NCBI GenBank assembly: GCA_029747015.1
Contig: JAKOGI010000336.1
Location: 634,187 to 698,186 of the forward strand
Direction of reading: 5' to 3'
Length of the DNA stretch: 64,000 nt
Source of the DNA: Carnegiea gigantea
Taxonomy: Eukaryota > Streptophyta > Magnoliopsida > Caryophyllales > Cactaceae
Within the stretch, counting starts at the first letter, position 1; the number at the start of each line of letters is the position of its first letter. This document shows positions 36,561 to 48,362 of the stretch, piece by piece. The position numbers and the translations under genes are program-made. A model generated the notes under the pieces. It ran no database searches, had not been told where the DNA came from, and saw only the letters and a list, made by a program, of their open reading frames with translations.

Positions 36561-36848
36561 GCATGATTGTCAGCCTCACTAAAGGTCATGGTAGGGATTT
36601 GTATAGGCATCCCCTTTTTGGCAGTCATTACCTGTTACATACCACGTATCTAAGCCTAGCACGTTGCATGGAAGATGCCCTCAACGTATCCCCTTCTATG
36701 GTCTACCATCTCTATAGTCCACTCTTCTTTTATGACCTTTCTTGTGACATGGTTTTACCCTTGTAAAGGGCAATGGGACCTCATTTGAAGGAATCATCTA
36801 TTTCCCATTATTTGCAAGCTCATTGAGGGCCTTTTTCAGCTCCCTGCA

Positions 36849-37532
36849 CTATGCGGTGGTGTGAACATTCCGCTCATGGAATTCATAATACTTTAATACA
36901 TTGCGCCGCTTACGTGACCTACCCATAGGCTGCAACTTCTTCAGCATGGGATGCCCCTTGATCTCTATGAGCACACTTCTAGGATCTATGTTAAAGCATT
37001 GATCCCATCCCTTATTCCTTTTTCTTCTTTCTGCCCGAGTCGGGATCCTCTCTTCGACTCTGCTTCTTCCTGGTCCATCAGTAGTTTCTCTGTATATCTC
37101 GGTGGCCTTGATGAAGTTCGTGACCTTATTAAGGGCTTTCACAAGAGTGGTTTCTTTTTGTTTGCCCAGTAAGAACTTGAACCATCCCTTCCTAAGGCCA
37201 TTAAGGAAGGAGATGTAAGCCATAACATCCTCCACGTCATGGATGAGAACGGCCTTGTGCTAGAATCTCTTCACGAACTCGCCCAACGACTCATTCTTTC
37301 CTTATTTGATTTTAGAGGGGTGTATACTCGTCCTCCTCTCCTTGTGGCTTGTGATGAACTAGCTTACAAAGCAATCATAGAGTTCTTGGAAGTAGGTCAT
37401 ATTGTCTAGTGCAAGATCGCTAAACCATTTCTGCACGACCCCCTTAGGGTTGCTAGGAAATACCAATAGTAGGCTGCATTGTCTATATCTTAGACGTACA
37501 TCTGGGCTTCATATACTCATGATGTCCTTCAA
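36849..37532 (-). pseudogene. Tat-element gag, C-terminal part
   Basis: The capsid part (37260-37527) reads 'VVQKWFSDLALDNMTYFQEL' and then 'GESLGEFVKRF'-like text, with a TAG at 37359-37361. The open frame 36849-37235 follows with 'FLNGLRKGWFKFLLGKQKET', a basic linker and 'LKYYEFHERNVHTTA', the Tat equivalent of the 'KYC.FH...GH.T..C' motif. The gag is cut at 37532 by the Tekay-like element; the upstream portion continues at 58938. The TTCAA at 37528-37532 is the left copy of the target duplication. Confidence 0.8.
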
Positions 37533-40015
37533 TGTAACACCATAAATGTACCTAATTCACTTTTTGCGTTCACTTCACTAATTCACCAACTAGAAATAAT
37601 AACCTAATGATCGTGGCGTAACCGCCATCCAAAAAAGGATAAGGATTGGCTTAAAAATAATTAAACATAACTAAGCTGAACATTATTACCACCACACGGC
37701 ATTTGTAAAAGCTAACCATCAAACCAACATAAACAGTAATAACGATCTCAAATTTTACATCAAAATGTAGTAACTCTTAGCAAAGTATATAGTTTTAACA
37801 TCAAAATATCTCACAATACAGCGCTCAAAGAATTTCAGCACTAAAACACCACTATTCCTTTTAAATTTTCTCAGTCACTTATCTTCTCTAATCGATCTAC
37901 CAGCCGGAGGGCGATTCACTGAGCATTTCCTAAAACAAAAATGAAGACATTTCGAATTGTGAGCTGAATCTTAGTACATGCATTTCTTTATTGCTAAATG
38001 CTCATAGAAGAGCCAGTTGGGCCTGCATTGCAATTCATTTTAATTTGAAACAGGGAATGAGATGAATATAAAATTGCATTGTCAATTATTATCTGATAGT
38101 GAACCCCTAGCAACTGTTATGATCTGAAGATAGGTGTACACCTGCCAAGTCGGTCGGGGGACCTGGCCTATAGCCACACTGGTAATTGAAGAACAATGTC
38201 CTGTAACTGATAACTGATGGGGTCATGAATTATGTGATAAATTACTGATTAAATTGATTCATTGATATACTTATCAAAACATTATAATTTTGATAAATAC
38301 GTATTGATTTCTAAAGACACAGACAATGAACGGACATAAGGCTTTTGATGAAATGTTAGTAAGTTAGATTATGCACAAAAGGGGAAAAAATGATAGTTTA
38401 CGTACTAATTATATACAAAAATATCATTGTAGGAACATATAGTTAGCAAATGTATTTATTTTCACACCTAATACTTTACTAAAAGAAAAGTAAGGGCGTA
38501 ATAGGGGCTAAAATAAATGGCTCATAACCGAATCTCCTGATCTCCATTGGAGACCTAATTCCCCAATATAGAAAGCTTAAGAAGTCTCAAAAAACTTTCA
38601 TTTAAAACACAAGATACGATTCCCATGATAGGGTTCCCAAAATGGGGCTAGAACACAAGTGTGCCAGTTTTGATCTAACCTATGCAGTACCAGTAAAACG
38701 GTCATAACTTTTTCCGCGGACCTCAAATTAAGGCGATTTAAAATCCACTTAAAATTTAACTCACTGAGCTATTTACCCACCAAAATCCATAGTTTTTAGT
38801 TGGGCCATTCACTACTAATTTATTAGCAAATCCTGCCCTGTTTTCTATCATTTTCCAGCCCCCACTGTCATTGCTTTCTCCTCTCTTTTCACGCAAATCC
38901 TCATCTAAAATCAATCTTTAAAATCATGTAATAAAGCTTTGGTCCTTCCCATCACCATACAAAACCACCACACTCAATTTTACTCCATAGTCATATACAT
39001 CAAACATTCATTTCATAATCAAATATACACAAATAACATGCTTGCTATTAAAGGAAGGTTAAACCTTGCATAATCATTAAAACCCTAACTTTTGGCCAAC
39101 TTGACTCACCCTTAACTCCTTTAAAACTGCAACAACTCCATCATAATCATTTATAATGCTAAAGATCACCAAATCAAATATAAATCAATCCATAAACATG
39201 GTTTTAACTTATACTTGCATGAACATGATCAACCATAATCTTTACTTACTATCCAACTTATCCAATAATTAAAACATCCAAAATAACTCTTATTTCTATC
39301 AAAACAACACGATCAACCACCAAAATAACAAAAACAAGAATCAAAACAAGATACAAGCAAAATTAATAAGAACAAGGTTAGGGTTTACTCACTTTGCTTG
39401 AAGAAAAATAGGTGAAAGTGATGTTTGATGCTTGAGGGGGTGTGAGGATGGCTGGTGGTTGCCTTGGTGGCTAGAGGGTGGCTGTTGGGTGGCAGGAACA
39501 AAACCAATTAGTAGCTGAGAGGGCTGGGCAGCCGTGTAGAGAGAGAGAAAAGAAAGAGAAAATGTGGTTTTGGATTTGGGTTGTATTTTTTAGACTAATC
39601 TAACAAACTTGGCTGAGTTTTTATCTTCAAAAATGACTTTTACCTAACTATGGTTAGGCTTAATCATAGTAGTTAGCTAGGTTAACTAGACAAGCTTGTT
39701 GGGCTTCTAATTGGGCCAAAATAAGTTGGGTTCGAAAATAAAATGCTCCACAATGATAATGTTTTTGTGTAACTCAAAATTAAATTTTTGTGATGTTACA
39801 GAAAACAAATAAAATTACTTAGATTATAACTATTTGGGCTTACTATCAATTCTCTCAAAATTTTCATTAATAATTAAATAAAATTCGAATTGACAAGTAA
39901 GGGCCCAAATAAATTTTTTTTCTACCGGGATGATTAAATGCGATAAATAAATATGAGAAATCATTAACATGAGGTAATCAAATAAATAAACATAATTTAG
40001 GGTCTGGCTACTACA
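37533..40015 (-). repeat. 3' LTR of the Tekay-like element (copy C)
   Basis: TGTAACACC at the left, CTACTACA at the right, 2483 bp. It aligns along its full length with the 5' LTR at 56411-58937. Differences are frequent by eye, so the insertion is not recent. A 'gttagggtttactcact' motif (near 39376), followed by a G-rich segment, is shared with all other LTRs of this family. The short GA run near 39540-39560 is part of it. Confidence 0.9.
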
Positions 40016-40030
40016 GCCTTCCCCCCTTAA
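40016..40030 (-). promoter_or_regulatory. Polypurine tract
   Basis: On the minus strand TTAAGGGGGGAAGGC abuts the 3' LTR, in the position and composition of the plus-strand primer of LTR retrotransposons. The pol stop codon overlaps it (TAA at 40027-40029). Confidence 0.8.
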
Positions 40031-41480
40031 AGAGTTTCATCCTCAAAACTTATGAGCTTTATCATGTCATGCAAGATTACCTCAAATAAATATGGGTACT
40101 TGGCTTTCATTTCTTCTTCAGTCTCCCAAGTGGCTTCTTGGGAGGTATGGTTTGACCAAAGTACCTTGACTGGTGGTATCTACTTGTTGTATAACTACTT
40201 AATCCTCCGATCTAGTATTTGGACTAGACGCTCTTCGTATACTAGATCCTCAGTGATTTCAATAGGTTCAGATACAATGGTGTGGTCTAGATCTAGAATA
40301 TACTTTATGAGCTGAGAGATATAGAACACATTATGCACGTATTCTAGTTCTACTGGCTGCTGTAGCAGATATGCTACTGGATTTAACTTTTTAATGATTT
40401 CATAAGGTCCAATATATCTTAGACTCAATTTTCCTTATACTCTGAACCTCTTGATACCTCTGGTTGGCGAAAGTTTCAGAAAAACTTTATCGCCTACTTG
40501 AAATTCCAGAGGCCTCCTTCTCTTATTCGTATAACTCTTTTGCCAACTCTAGGCAACCCTAATATGCTCCCGAATTCTCCTTATTGTTTTAACGGTTTCC
40601 TAGATCATTTTGGGACCTATGATTAATGCCTCTTCCAAATCATTCCAGCACAGCGGGCTTCTATACTTTCTCCCATATAATGCCTCCAATGGGGCAATTT
40701 TGATATTGGACTGGTAGCTATTGTTATAAGAAAACTCCACCACTAGTAAATTATCCTCCTATTTCCCTTGGAACTCCAATACACAAGCTCTTAACATGTC
40801 CTCTAGAATTTGATTCACTCTTTCAGTTTGCTCATCTGTCTCAGGTTGATAAAAGCTACTAAGGAGCTACTAAAGGTTTAAAATCTTTGATCCCTATCTA
40901 ATACTATATCTAAGGGAATCCCGTGCAGGCGGACTATCTCTTTAACATACAGCTGGGCTTGTTTTTCAACTCTCAAGTATCCCTAATTGGCAGAAAATGG
41001 GCCGACTTGGTAATTCGATCAACTATGACCCAGATAGCATTCTTTTTCGAGGCAGAAAGGGGTAAACCCATAACAAAGTCTATGCAGATCGAATCCCACT
41101 TCTAAGTGGGAATTTCTAGGGGTCGCAGTTCACCTATGGGACGCTGATGCTCTACTTAACCTTCTGACAGGTTCGACACTTGTCCAAATATTCTGTAACC
41201 TCCTTCTTCAAATTATTCTATCAGAAGTATTACCTTAAGTCTCTATACATCTTGGTGCCTCCTGGATGCACCGAGTAACGAGTATTATGAGCCTCCTCTA
41301 GGATCTGTTTCCTCAATTTCTCATTTTTGGGTAGGCATAGGCAACTTTGAAATCGCATGGTCCCATCCTTATGTACTACAAACCCAGGAGACTTCCCTTT
41401 CTCTCCATTTTGCTTTATTCTTTGGAGTTCAGGATCACTTTCTTGGTTCACCCAAATTTCCTCCTCTATAAAAGGCTATA
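40027..41480 (-). pseudogene. Integrase and chromodomain of the Tekay-like element
   Basis: The frame 41230-41451 carries the N-terminal zinc-finger histidines ('EEAHNTRYSVHPG', 'KMYRDL'), followed near 41170 by 'DKCRTCQKVK', completing HHCC. The core starts 'ICIDFVMGLPLSASKKNAIW' near 41070, retaining the first catalytic Asp; later parts (40440-41000) are shifted between frames. The C-terminal open frame 40195-40428 has 'LRYIGPYEIIKK.NPVAY' and 'HNVFYISQL', the usual integrase tail. The chromodomain-like end 'VKVLWSNHTSQEATWETEEE...YPYLFE' follows (40060-40190), with TAA at 40027. It would direct integration to chromatin if intact; here several stops disable it. Confidence 0.85.
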
Positions 41481-42316
41481 AGGTAAGTGCTGATAATTAA
41501 ACATATACTTGCCCATGGGACACTAGTTGAATTCCTAAGTCCTCAAGCTCTCTCAAGAGACTTAACTGAGTAATCACCATAATGCTTACGCTATGTTGCG
41601 CCCTCTTACTCAGGGCATCTGCTACAACATTTGCTTTCCCTGGATGATATTGAATATGTAAATCATAGTCTTTAAGCAACTTAAGCGAGCGCTATTGTCT
41701 CAAATTGAGCTCCTTCTGGGTGAAGATATACTTTAAACTTTCATGGTCAGTATAGATCTCATATGGTACCCCGTATAAGTAATGTCTCCAAATTCTCAAT
41801 GCAAAGACCATGGCTGCTAACTCCAGGTTATGGATATGGTAATTTTTCTCATAAGGCATGAGCTGTCGAGAGGCATAAGCTACTACTTTGTCTTCCTACA
41901 TCAGCACACACCCTAAACAGTTCTCCGAAACATCACTATAAATGGTATACTCTTTACCCTCTACAGGTAGCATTAGGATTGGGGCGGTAGTTAATCGCTG
42001 TCTTAATTCCTGAAAGGCTCTTTCACACTTCTTTGTCCACTCAAATTTATTCACTTTCTTTAGCAGATTGGTCAGTGGTGAAACTATTTTCGAAAAGTCG
42101 CTAACAAACCTTTGATAATAGCCTGCTAAACCCAGAAAGCTTCTAATCTCAGTGACGTTGGTAGGCCTTAATCATTCCGTGATTGCCTTCACCTTCTGGG
42201 GGTCAACTTTGATTCCTTCTTTTATAACCACATGTCCTAAGAGTACCACTTCTTCTAATCAAAATTCACACTTCTTTAAGTTTTCATAAAGTTTATGCTT
42301 CCTCAAGGTTTGTAAC
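41481..42316 (-). pseudogene. RT thumb and RNase H of the Tekay-like element
   Basis: Right to left: a 'CEF..EEVVLLGHVV' block (about 42240), 'IRSFLGLAGYYQRFV' (about 42110), 'LTNLLKK' and 'FEWTKKCERAFQELR', then RNase H with 'YSDVSENCLGCVLM' (first acidic residue kept), 'VVAYASRQL', '[20 protein letters not shown]' and '[12 protein letters not shown]', ending in '[17 protein letters not shown]' (41497-41679). Text is well conserved with isolated stops. The upstream half of RT resumes at 47846, beyond the LARD insertion. Confidence 0.85.
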
Positions 42317-43528
42317 TAATAAGTGCTTAACGTGTATATCATTTTAGGGTCATTTTTTCACATTTTTAGCAGAATTATGTGCTTTATACTATGATTTATA
42401 CTCTTATTCTCGATTTATTCTTGGGTATAGTTGTTTGATGTATTTTGCAGGATTTAGGCCTTTCTACCCAGCATTTGACCCTAGATGAGTATATTTTGAC
42501 TCACCACGGATGCCCTTAAGTTGCTATGCCCGTGGAGCAAAAGAAAAATAGAAGAATGATGAGCCAGAGAGCACTACGGTCGCTGCTCGTAGTAGACGCC
42601 ATGGACCGTGGTAGAGGTGTAACTGCTAGCTATTCATTTTCTCGCATCGTGTGGCTGAGGTTGATTGGGTTTTCCTATAAATACTCGTCCCTCAAGCAGT
42701 AGAAAGAACCATCCCATCATTCCATTCTCCATATCATTCTACTTAGGATTAGAGTTTAGATTAGGGGGAGAGAGAGTGATTTGAAGTGAAGATTTGCAAG
42801 GATTCCATCCCGGGTTTGCACGACAGCTCAAGTGCGTTCTTTGGCTGAGCATCTCTCCCCTCTTCTCTTATCTTCTCTTTTCTCATTTTTTTTGTTTTGT
42901 ATTTTGATTATCTTTGTTGTTTTGATTTTGCATTTATGCAAACATTTATTAGTTTCTTGATCCAGTGTTGATATCATTTGGTGCTTTCGGAATTGTTGGA
43001 TTATTTTATCAAATTCTAGAAGTTTATTGTCTTGTGAGAAACTTGATCATTTTCTTGCATGTTGTGGGTATTTGGAATGAAAGGTGAAATCTCAAATATC
43101 AAAATCTTATGACTTGACTTGATTGTGTGATGTCTTGAAAGAGAATTACGGATTGAGAAGCCATTGATTTGATAATCATGTGCCTAGTCAACCTAAACTA
43201 ATCGAGAAATCCATGAAAATTGATGATTGATTTGAATTAGGTATTTCACTTCATCTTGAAAGAGGGTTGTGATAATTTGATTATCGGTTTTAAAACAACC
43301 ATTAGAGGAAGAAGTGCTTAATTGATACATGAATTGGGATATTACTAGTTTTATATAAATCCTCGATTGATTATCCACTAGGTTAGATACTAGATTAAAT
43401 TAGTTTCAATATCAAACTTTGATTCGCTTAGCATATCTTAAGGCAACATAGCCTAAATAGATCAATCTAGTCTCTATGGAATCGACCTTGATTAGGTACA
43501 ACGCCACCGTGCGCTTGCGGGCATATCA
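42317..43528 (+). repeat. 5' LTR of the LARD
   Basis: 1212 bp, starting TAATAAGTGC (TGATAAGTGC in the other LTR) and ending GGGCATATCA. It contains the 'gagccagagagcac.acgg' and 'ccatggaccgtggtagagg' blocks and 'tcctataaatac' (about 42673), a possible TATA box. Confidence 0.9.
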
Positions 43529-43534
43529 AATTTT

Positions 43535-43552
43535 TGGTGCCGTTGCCAGAGA
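43535..43552 (+). promoter_or_regulatory. Primer binding site (tRNA-Asp type)
   Basis: TGGTGCCGTTGCCAGAGA, six bases after the 5' LTR, differs at three positions from TGGCGCCGTTGCCGGGGA, the site complementary to tRNA-Asp used by Athila-type and related plant gypsy elements. Confidence 0.75.
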
Positions 43553-43689
43553 CTACCATCGAATATTGGGTTTTTTCTCAATAGGTTTGACTAAGCATTT
43601 TATTTTCCTTTGAAGAAAACAAAACAAAAAAATGATTTAGAAAAATAAAAAATTAAAAGAAAAAAATTAAAACAATGGCAATTTTCTAT

Positions 43690-44769
43690 TTCCCCAATTC
43701 GAGTATGAATTGTTTTGGAGATATTTTAAGCGTTTAAATGTTTTTCTTGCTGAACGTGGTTGTTGTGTGGGTAAATGAGAAATTTTAGACATTCTTGATG
43801 AGGGTATGAATAGTAAAACCCGAACTCTCTTAGGGTATTGGAATTTTCATGGTAAAAATGTTGATGATGCCTATTATTTGCTGAGTGGATTGCTTGGGAT
43901 TCATTTGAGTTTGATAAGGCTAGTCGTGTTTCTAGATATTCATTTTCTGATCCTTGTGCATTCTATTCTAAATCTTATGATGCTCTTTTTGATGTGATTT
44001 TTGTAATTCTTCTTACCATGCTGCTAGTTTGTATCCTTATTATGCATGCTATGACCAGTTTGACTTCATATCACCCTGGGACAATACTGATGTTGTCCTA
44101 TCCTTACATGATTTATTCTTTCCTTTAGCTCAGTGCATGGGATTCGAGGTGGGTCAGCCTTTTGTGTTAGATGCTAGGTTTAGTGTTGTTGATGCATGTT
44201 TTGAGTCAGAAAATATTTTAGATAAGGTGCATGATCTAGTTACGACTCCTTTGGAGGGGTCGCGTGATGTGTCTGTGCATGAGGAGTCTCCTAGCCTTGG
44301 TTTTGATGATAGTGTTATCCCTAATCCCCTTAATCATTCCCATGTTTTCCCTATGTGTTCATTACCCTCTCCTTCCCCTGAGTATTATATTGACATGCCC
44401 ATTGAAAATCCTATGATTTTTGATGCTAATGTTAATTTGGGCTATAAGGTTAACATGTTCAATATGCTTGGTGGGAATGCTAATAATTTCATGTCCCTAT
44501 GTTGCTTTAATGGGTTTAATGCCTCTCTTGATCCATATTACACGTGCCTAGAGGACTTACCTAAGAAAATCACGTGGACTACATTCTTTAATCCTTCTTA
44601 TGATTTTTCTATGGCCATTGATAAAGTTAAGAGGATACTTGTTGTCTTTACTATGATTTTCGTTATTTCCTCTTACCTTTTATTTTCTGAATTGTGGCCC
44701 CAGGAGTTTGATAAGCTCCTGTGTGTCTTGACTATGTCTAATTTGAAGGGCCAAGTCTTGACAATGTGA
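43690..44769 (+). pseudogene. Gag-like gene of the LARD, broken
   Basis: The N-terminal part (43690-43920) reads 'FEYELFWRYFKRLNVFLAE', then 'NSKTRTLL.YWNFHGKNVDD' and 'WIAWDSFEFDKAS', resembling the reduced gag of plant Athila/Tat-related non-autonomous elements. Near 44000, CDFCNSSYH...YPYY recalls a CCHC knuckle whose last Cys is lost. The 246-codon open frame 44029-44769 continues in one frame: an acidic middle ('VHDLVTTPLEGSRDVSVHEE'), 'CSLPSPSPEYY', 'MFNMLGGNANNF', then a hydrophobic C-terminal segment (44640-44690, 'VVFTMIFVISSYLLF') that could span a membrane. Two frameshifts and a stop at 43777 separate the parts. The long uninterrupted frame is notable in such decayed DNA. The function of the C-terminal part is unknown. 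Confidence 0.6.
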
Positions 44770-46610
44770 TGGAGTGGCTGATGCTCCATGTGCCTCGGGT
44801 ATTACGAGGCCGCATAACTTAGGTGCACTTCGCACCTAACCTGGTAAGATTGTTTTCTTTTGTTCCCCTTCTCTAAACTTTCTTTCCTTTGAATAATAAT
44901 GCTTTATCTAAGCATAGGGGAAGGGTAATTTCTATGTTTTCTATTTTGGTTTTTAGTTTGCATACTAGTTAGAGCATATAGTTTTAGGTTTTCCTTTTGG
45001 TTTGCATTAGTATTTTGCATTTAGTTGTATTTTTGATTTGCATATAGGGATGGTGTGGATAACCTCCAATGATGTTTTTGCTAGGCATAATAGCTTTCAT
45101 AAGCTTGAGTAACTTTTGATGTGTAATCCTTTTTGGTGCTAAACTTTTTGAAGGTTTTGTAAATATTTCTTGTTTTGACCCTTGTCTTGATTGAAAACGA
45201 TTTTATCCCTTGGAGTCCTCAGCACTAACGTTTGTACATGGGAGTCATATTTTATGAGCTTAATGAGACTTTGGTAGATATCCCGTGAGATTTTTAGCCT
45301 TATTTGGACTAATTAATTATATTTAGTCTCATGTTTTTTCATTTGTGTGACTCTTCCATGATTGCATCTCTAGAACTTACCTTGACTCTTGTTCAAAACC
45401 ACATTCACATGTGCATAGTTGATGATATGATAGAGGCAATTCTTCTTCTTTTTTTTTCTTAACCATTTTAGCCACATAGCCAAATAGCCTCCCTTTGAAT
45501 TATATGTTTATTCCCTTTGCTAGCCCCTTTGAGCTTATATTCATTTTTGTTGTGATCCCTTCATCTTAGCCCTTGGCCAAACACATATTCCTACCTTTAA
45601 GCCAAATATATAGAGCATCACTTTAAGTATGTAGTGGGTAGTTTTGGTGATAATTGAGTTTAAGGTAGCTTTGGTATGTTGGTTTGTTGAGGGATTGATC
45701 ACATGGAGCATTTGCTTGATTCCCTCTTGTTTAGGTTGTGTGTTTATCTATTCGGTTGTGAATTGATAGTTCATGATCCGATGCCTTTCAAATAATTGCA
45801 ATTTTCATTTCATTTCCCAAAAAAACGAAAAACAACGTTATGTTGAACAAAAAACAAAAAAAGAGAAAAATCATGTAAACGAAAGCAAGAAAAAAAAAAA
45901 GGAAAAAACCAAAGTTGATTGGCATTGGACATGTAAGTACATTGAGTTCTTTCTTTGTTAACTCATTTCCTACATGAATCATTGGGATATGTTTATTATG
46001 TTGTTGGGTTTGGAGTGTTGGTGAACTCCATAGTTGCTTGGTGTTTTATTGATTGCTCCATAGTCGCTTAGTTAAGTTGCTCCATATTTCCCAAATTTAT
46101 TTGTCCACTCCTTACCCTTAACCCTTCTAGCCCACTTTATAACCCAAATAAAGTCCTCTTAATTATCTTATGCACATTGCATTTTAGTGGTGGAGAATTT
46201 GAGAGCCTTGTCAAACCTATGGTAGTTTCCATCTTTGGAATGAGTTTTGAGTGAACCTATGCTATATTTCAAACACATGAGCGGGAGTGTTCCACATTTT
46301 CTAAAGTGAGGTTCTACCGGTCCATTTGGCTCTAATTAATTCCATGTGCCTGCATGATATACTTTGTGGTTCTTTGGGGGTGATCAAGTTTAACATCGAG
46401 CTTATGGTCTTATACTTCATCGAAAACGTTCTCTTCCTCCTAATTTTGAAATATTTTGCACACTACTTGGGTTTGCCATTGATTGCTATTTTTTCTTATA
46501 ATATGCTATGACTTGCCTATTTTTAGGGAGGTTCTGTTTTGAGTCATAGATGCATCTTCCGTTGTCGGTTTTTCTCCGTAGTGTTTACTCGAGGACAAGC
46601 AACAGTTTAA
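44770..46610 (+). other. LARD 3' region, non-coding
   Basis: AT-rich 3' portion of the LARD after the gag-like frame. It begins with the 'gatggagtggctgatgctcc' block shared with 6544. Frames of about 60 codons (45773, 45788, 46326) match nothing and look accidental. 'ttactcgaggacaagcaac' near 46584 is the stock segment that precedes the PPT in many plant elements of this type. Confidence 0.6.
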
Positions 46611-46623
46611 GCATAGGAAAGTT
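46611..46623 (+). promoter_or_regulatory. Polypurine tract of the LARD
   Basis: GCATAGGAAAGTT, directly before the 3' LTR; a weakened purine tract. Confidence 0.5.
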
Positions 46624-47840
46624 TGATAAGTGCTTAATGTGTATATCATTTTAAGGTCATTTTTCCACATTTTTAGGAGAATTATATGCTTTATGCTATG
46701 ATTTATACTCTTATTCTCAATTTTTGCTTGGGTATAGCTGTTTGATGTATTTTGCGGGATTTTAGGCCTTTCTACCCAGCATTTGACACTAGATGAGTAT
46801 ATTTTGACTCACTATGGATGCCTCTGAGTTGCTACGCCCGTGCAGCAAGAGAAGAACAGAAGAATGATGAGCCAGAGAGCACCACGGTCTGCCCATGGTA
46901 GATGCCACGGACCGTGGTAGAGGAGTAACTGCTAGCCTATTTGTTTTCTCGCATCGTGTGACTGAGGTTGATTGGGTTTTCCTATAAATACCCATCCCTC
47001 AAGCAGTAGAAAAAATCATCCCATCATTCCATTCTCTATATCATTCTACTTAGGATTAGAGTTTAGATTAGGGGGCGAGAGAGAGTGAGTTGAAGTGAAG
47101 ATTTGCAAGGATTCCATCCCGGGTTTGCACGACGGTTTAAGCGCCTTCTTTGGTTGAGCATCTCTTCCCTCTTCTCTTCTCTTCTCTTTTCTCATTTTTA
47201 TGTTTTGTAGTTTGATTATCTTTGTTGTTTTGATTTTGGATTTATGCAAACATTTGTTAGTTTCTTGATCTATTGTTGATATCATTTGGTGCTTTCGGAA
47301 TTGTAGGATTGTTTTATCGAATTCTAGAAGTTTATTGCCTTGTGAGAAACTTGATCACTTTCTTGCACGTTGTGGGTATTTGGATGAAGGACTGAAAGGT
47401 GAAATCTCAAATACCAAAATCCTAGGATTTGACTTGATTACTTGATGTCTTAAAAGAGAATTACGGATTAAGAAATCATTGATTTGATAATCGTGTGCCT
47501 AATGACCCTAAACTAATCGAGAAATCCATAAAAATTGATGATTGATTTGATTTGGTATTTCACTTCACCTTAAAAGAGGGTTGTGATAATTCGATCATCA
47601 GTTTTAAAACAACCATTAGAGGAAGAAGTGCTTGATTTATACTGAATTGGGAGATTGCTAGTTTTGCATAAATCGTTGATTAATTATCCACTAAGTTAGA
47701 TACTAGATTAAATTAGTTTCAATATCAAACTTTGATTTGCTTAGCATATCTTGATGGAACATAGCTAAATAGATCAACCTAGTCTCCGTAGGATCGACCT
47801 TGATTAGCTACAACGCCACCGTGCGCTTGCGGGCATATCA
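46624..47840 (+). repeat. 3' LTR of the LARD
   Basis: 1217 bp, TGATAAGTGC...GGGCATATCA, matching 42317-43528 end to end with roughly one difference per ten bases in the part compared. Confidence 0.9.
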
Positions 47841-47845
47841 ATAAC

Positions 47846-48362
47846 ACCATCCTCAAATGATCAGCGTGTTCCTCCCTGTCTTCAGAATAGACAAGGATGT
47901 CATCTATGAACACCACTATAAACATATCCAGATAGGGTCTGAAGACCTTGTTCATAAGATGTGTGAAGGCTGTGAGGGCATTGGTTAGGCCAAACGGCAT
48001 CACTGTAAGCTTATAATGGCCATACCTGGCCCTAAGCGTAGTCTTGAGACTGTCTTCATGTTTAATCCTATATCGATGGTATCCTAACCTCAAATCAATC
48101 TTAGAGACATCCTGCTCCTTGTAGTTGAGCAAACAAGTCATCTATTCACAGTAAAGAGTATTTATTTTTGATGGTGCTCTTGTTTAACTCCCTGTAGTCA
48201 ATGCATAGCCTTAAGGTTCCATCCTTCTTCTTTATGAACAACACTGGGGCACCGCATGGTGACACACTTGGTCTGATAAATCCCTTCTGTAATAGTTCAT
48301 CTAACTGAATCTTTAGTTCCTTAAGCTCAGTTGGGGCCATACGATAGGGGGCTTTGGAGATA
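47846..48362 (-). pseudogene. RT palm of the Tekay-like element
   Basis: The frame 48146-48340 has '[20 protein letters not shown]' then '[20 protein letters not shown]' and '[16 protein letters not shown]', the start of a gypsy RT. After a small disruption at 48141-48146 the next frame gives '[14 protein letters not shown]', '[14 protein letters not shown]' and '[20 protein letters not shown]', with the catalytic DD box intact. It breaks off at 47845 into the LARD and continues at 42316. On its upstream side 'PISKAPYR' is cut at 48362-48367 by a solo LTR. Confidence 0.9.

Larger units (their letters stand above)
42317..47840 (+). mobile_element. Gag-only LTR retrotransposon (LARD-type), nested in chromovirus RT
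   Basis: Two LTRs (42317-43528, 46624-47840) flank a 3.1 kb interior with an Asp-tRNA-type primer site, a broken gag-like gene and a PPT, but no protease, RT or integrase. GTAAC (42312-42316) and ATAAC (47841-47845) are the target duplication. The chromovirus RT frame resumes directly across the junction. About 11 differences in the first 120 LTR bases show it is not recent. Lack of pol means it depended on another element for movement. It is the only large LTR insertion here on the plus strand, and it is related to the relic at 5577-9060. Confidence 0.85.
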
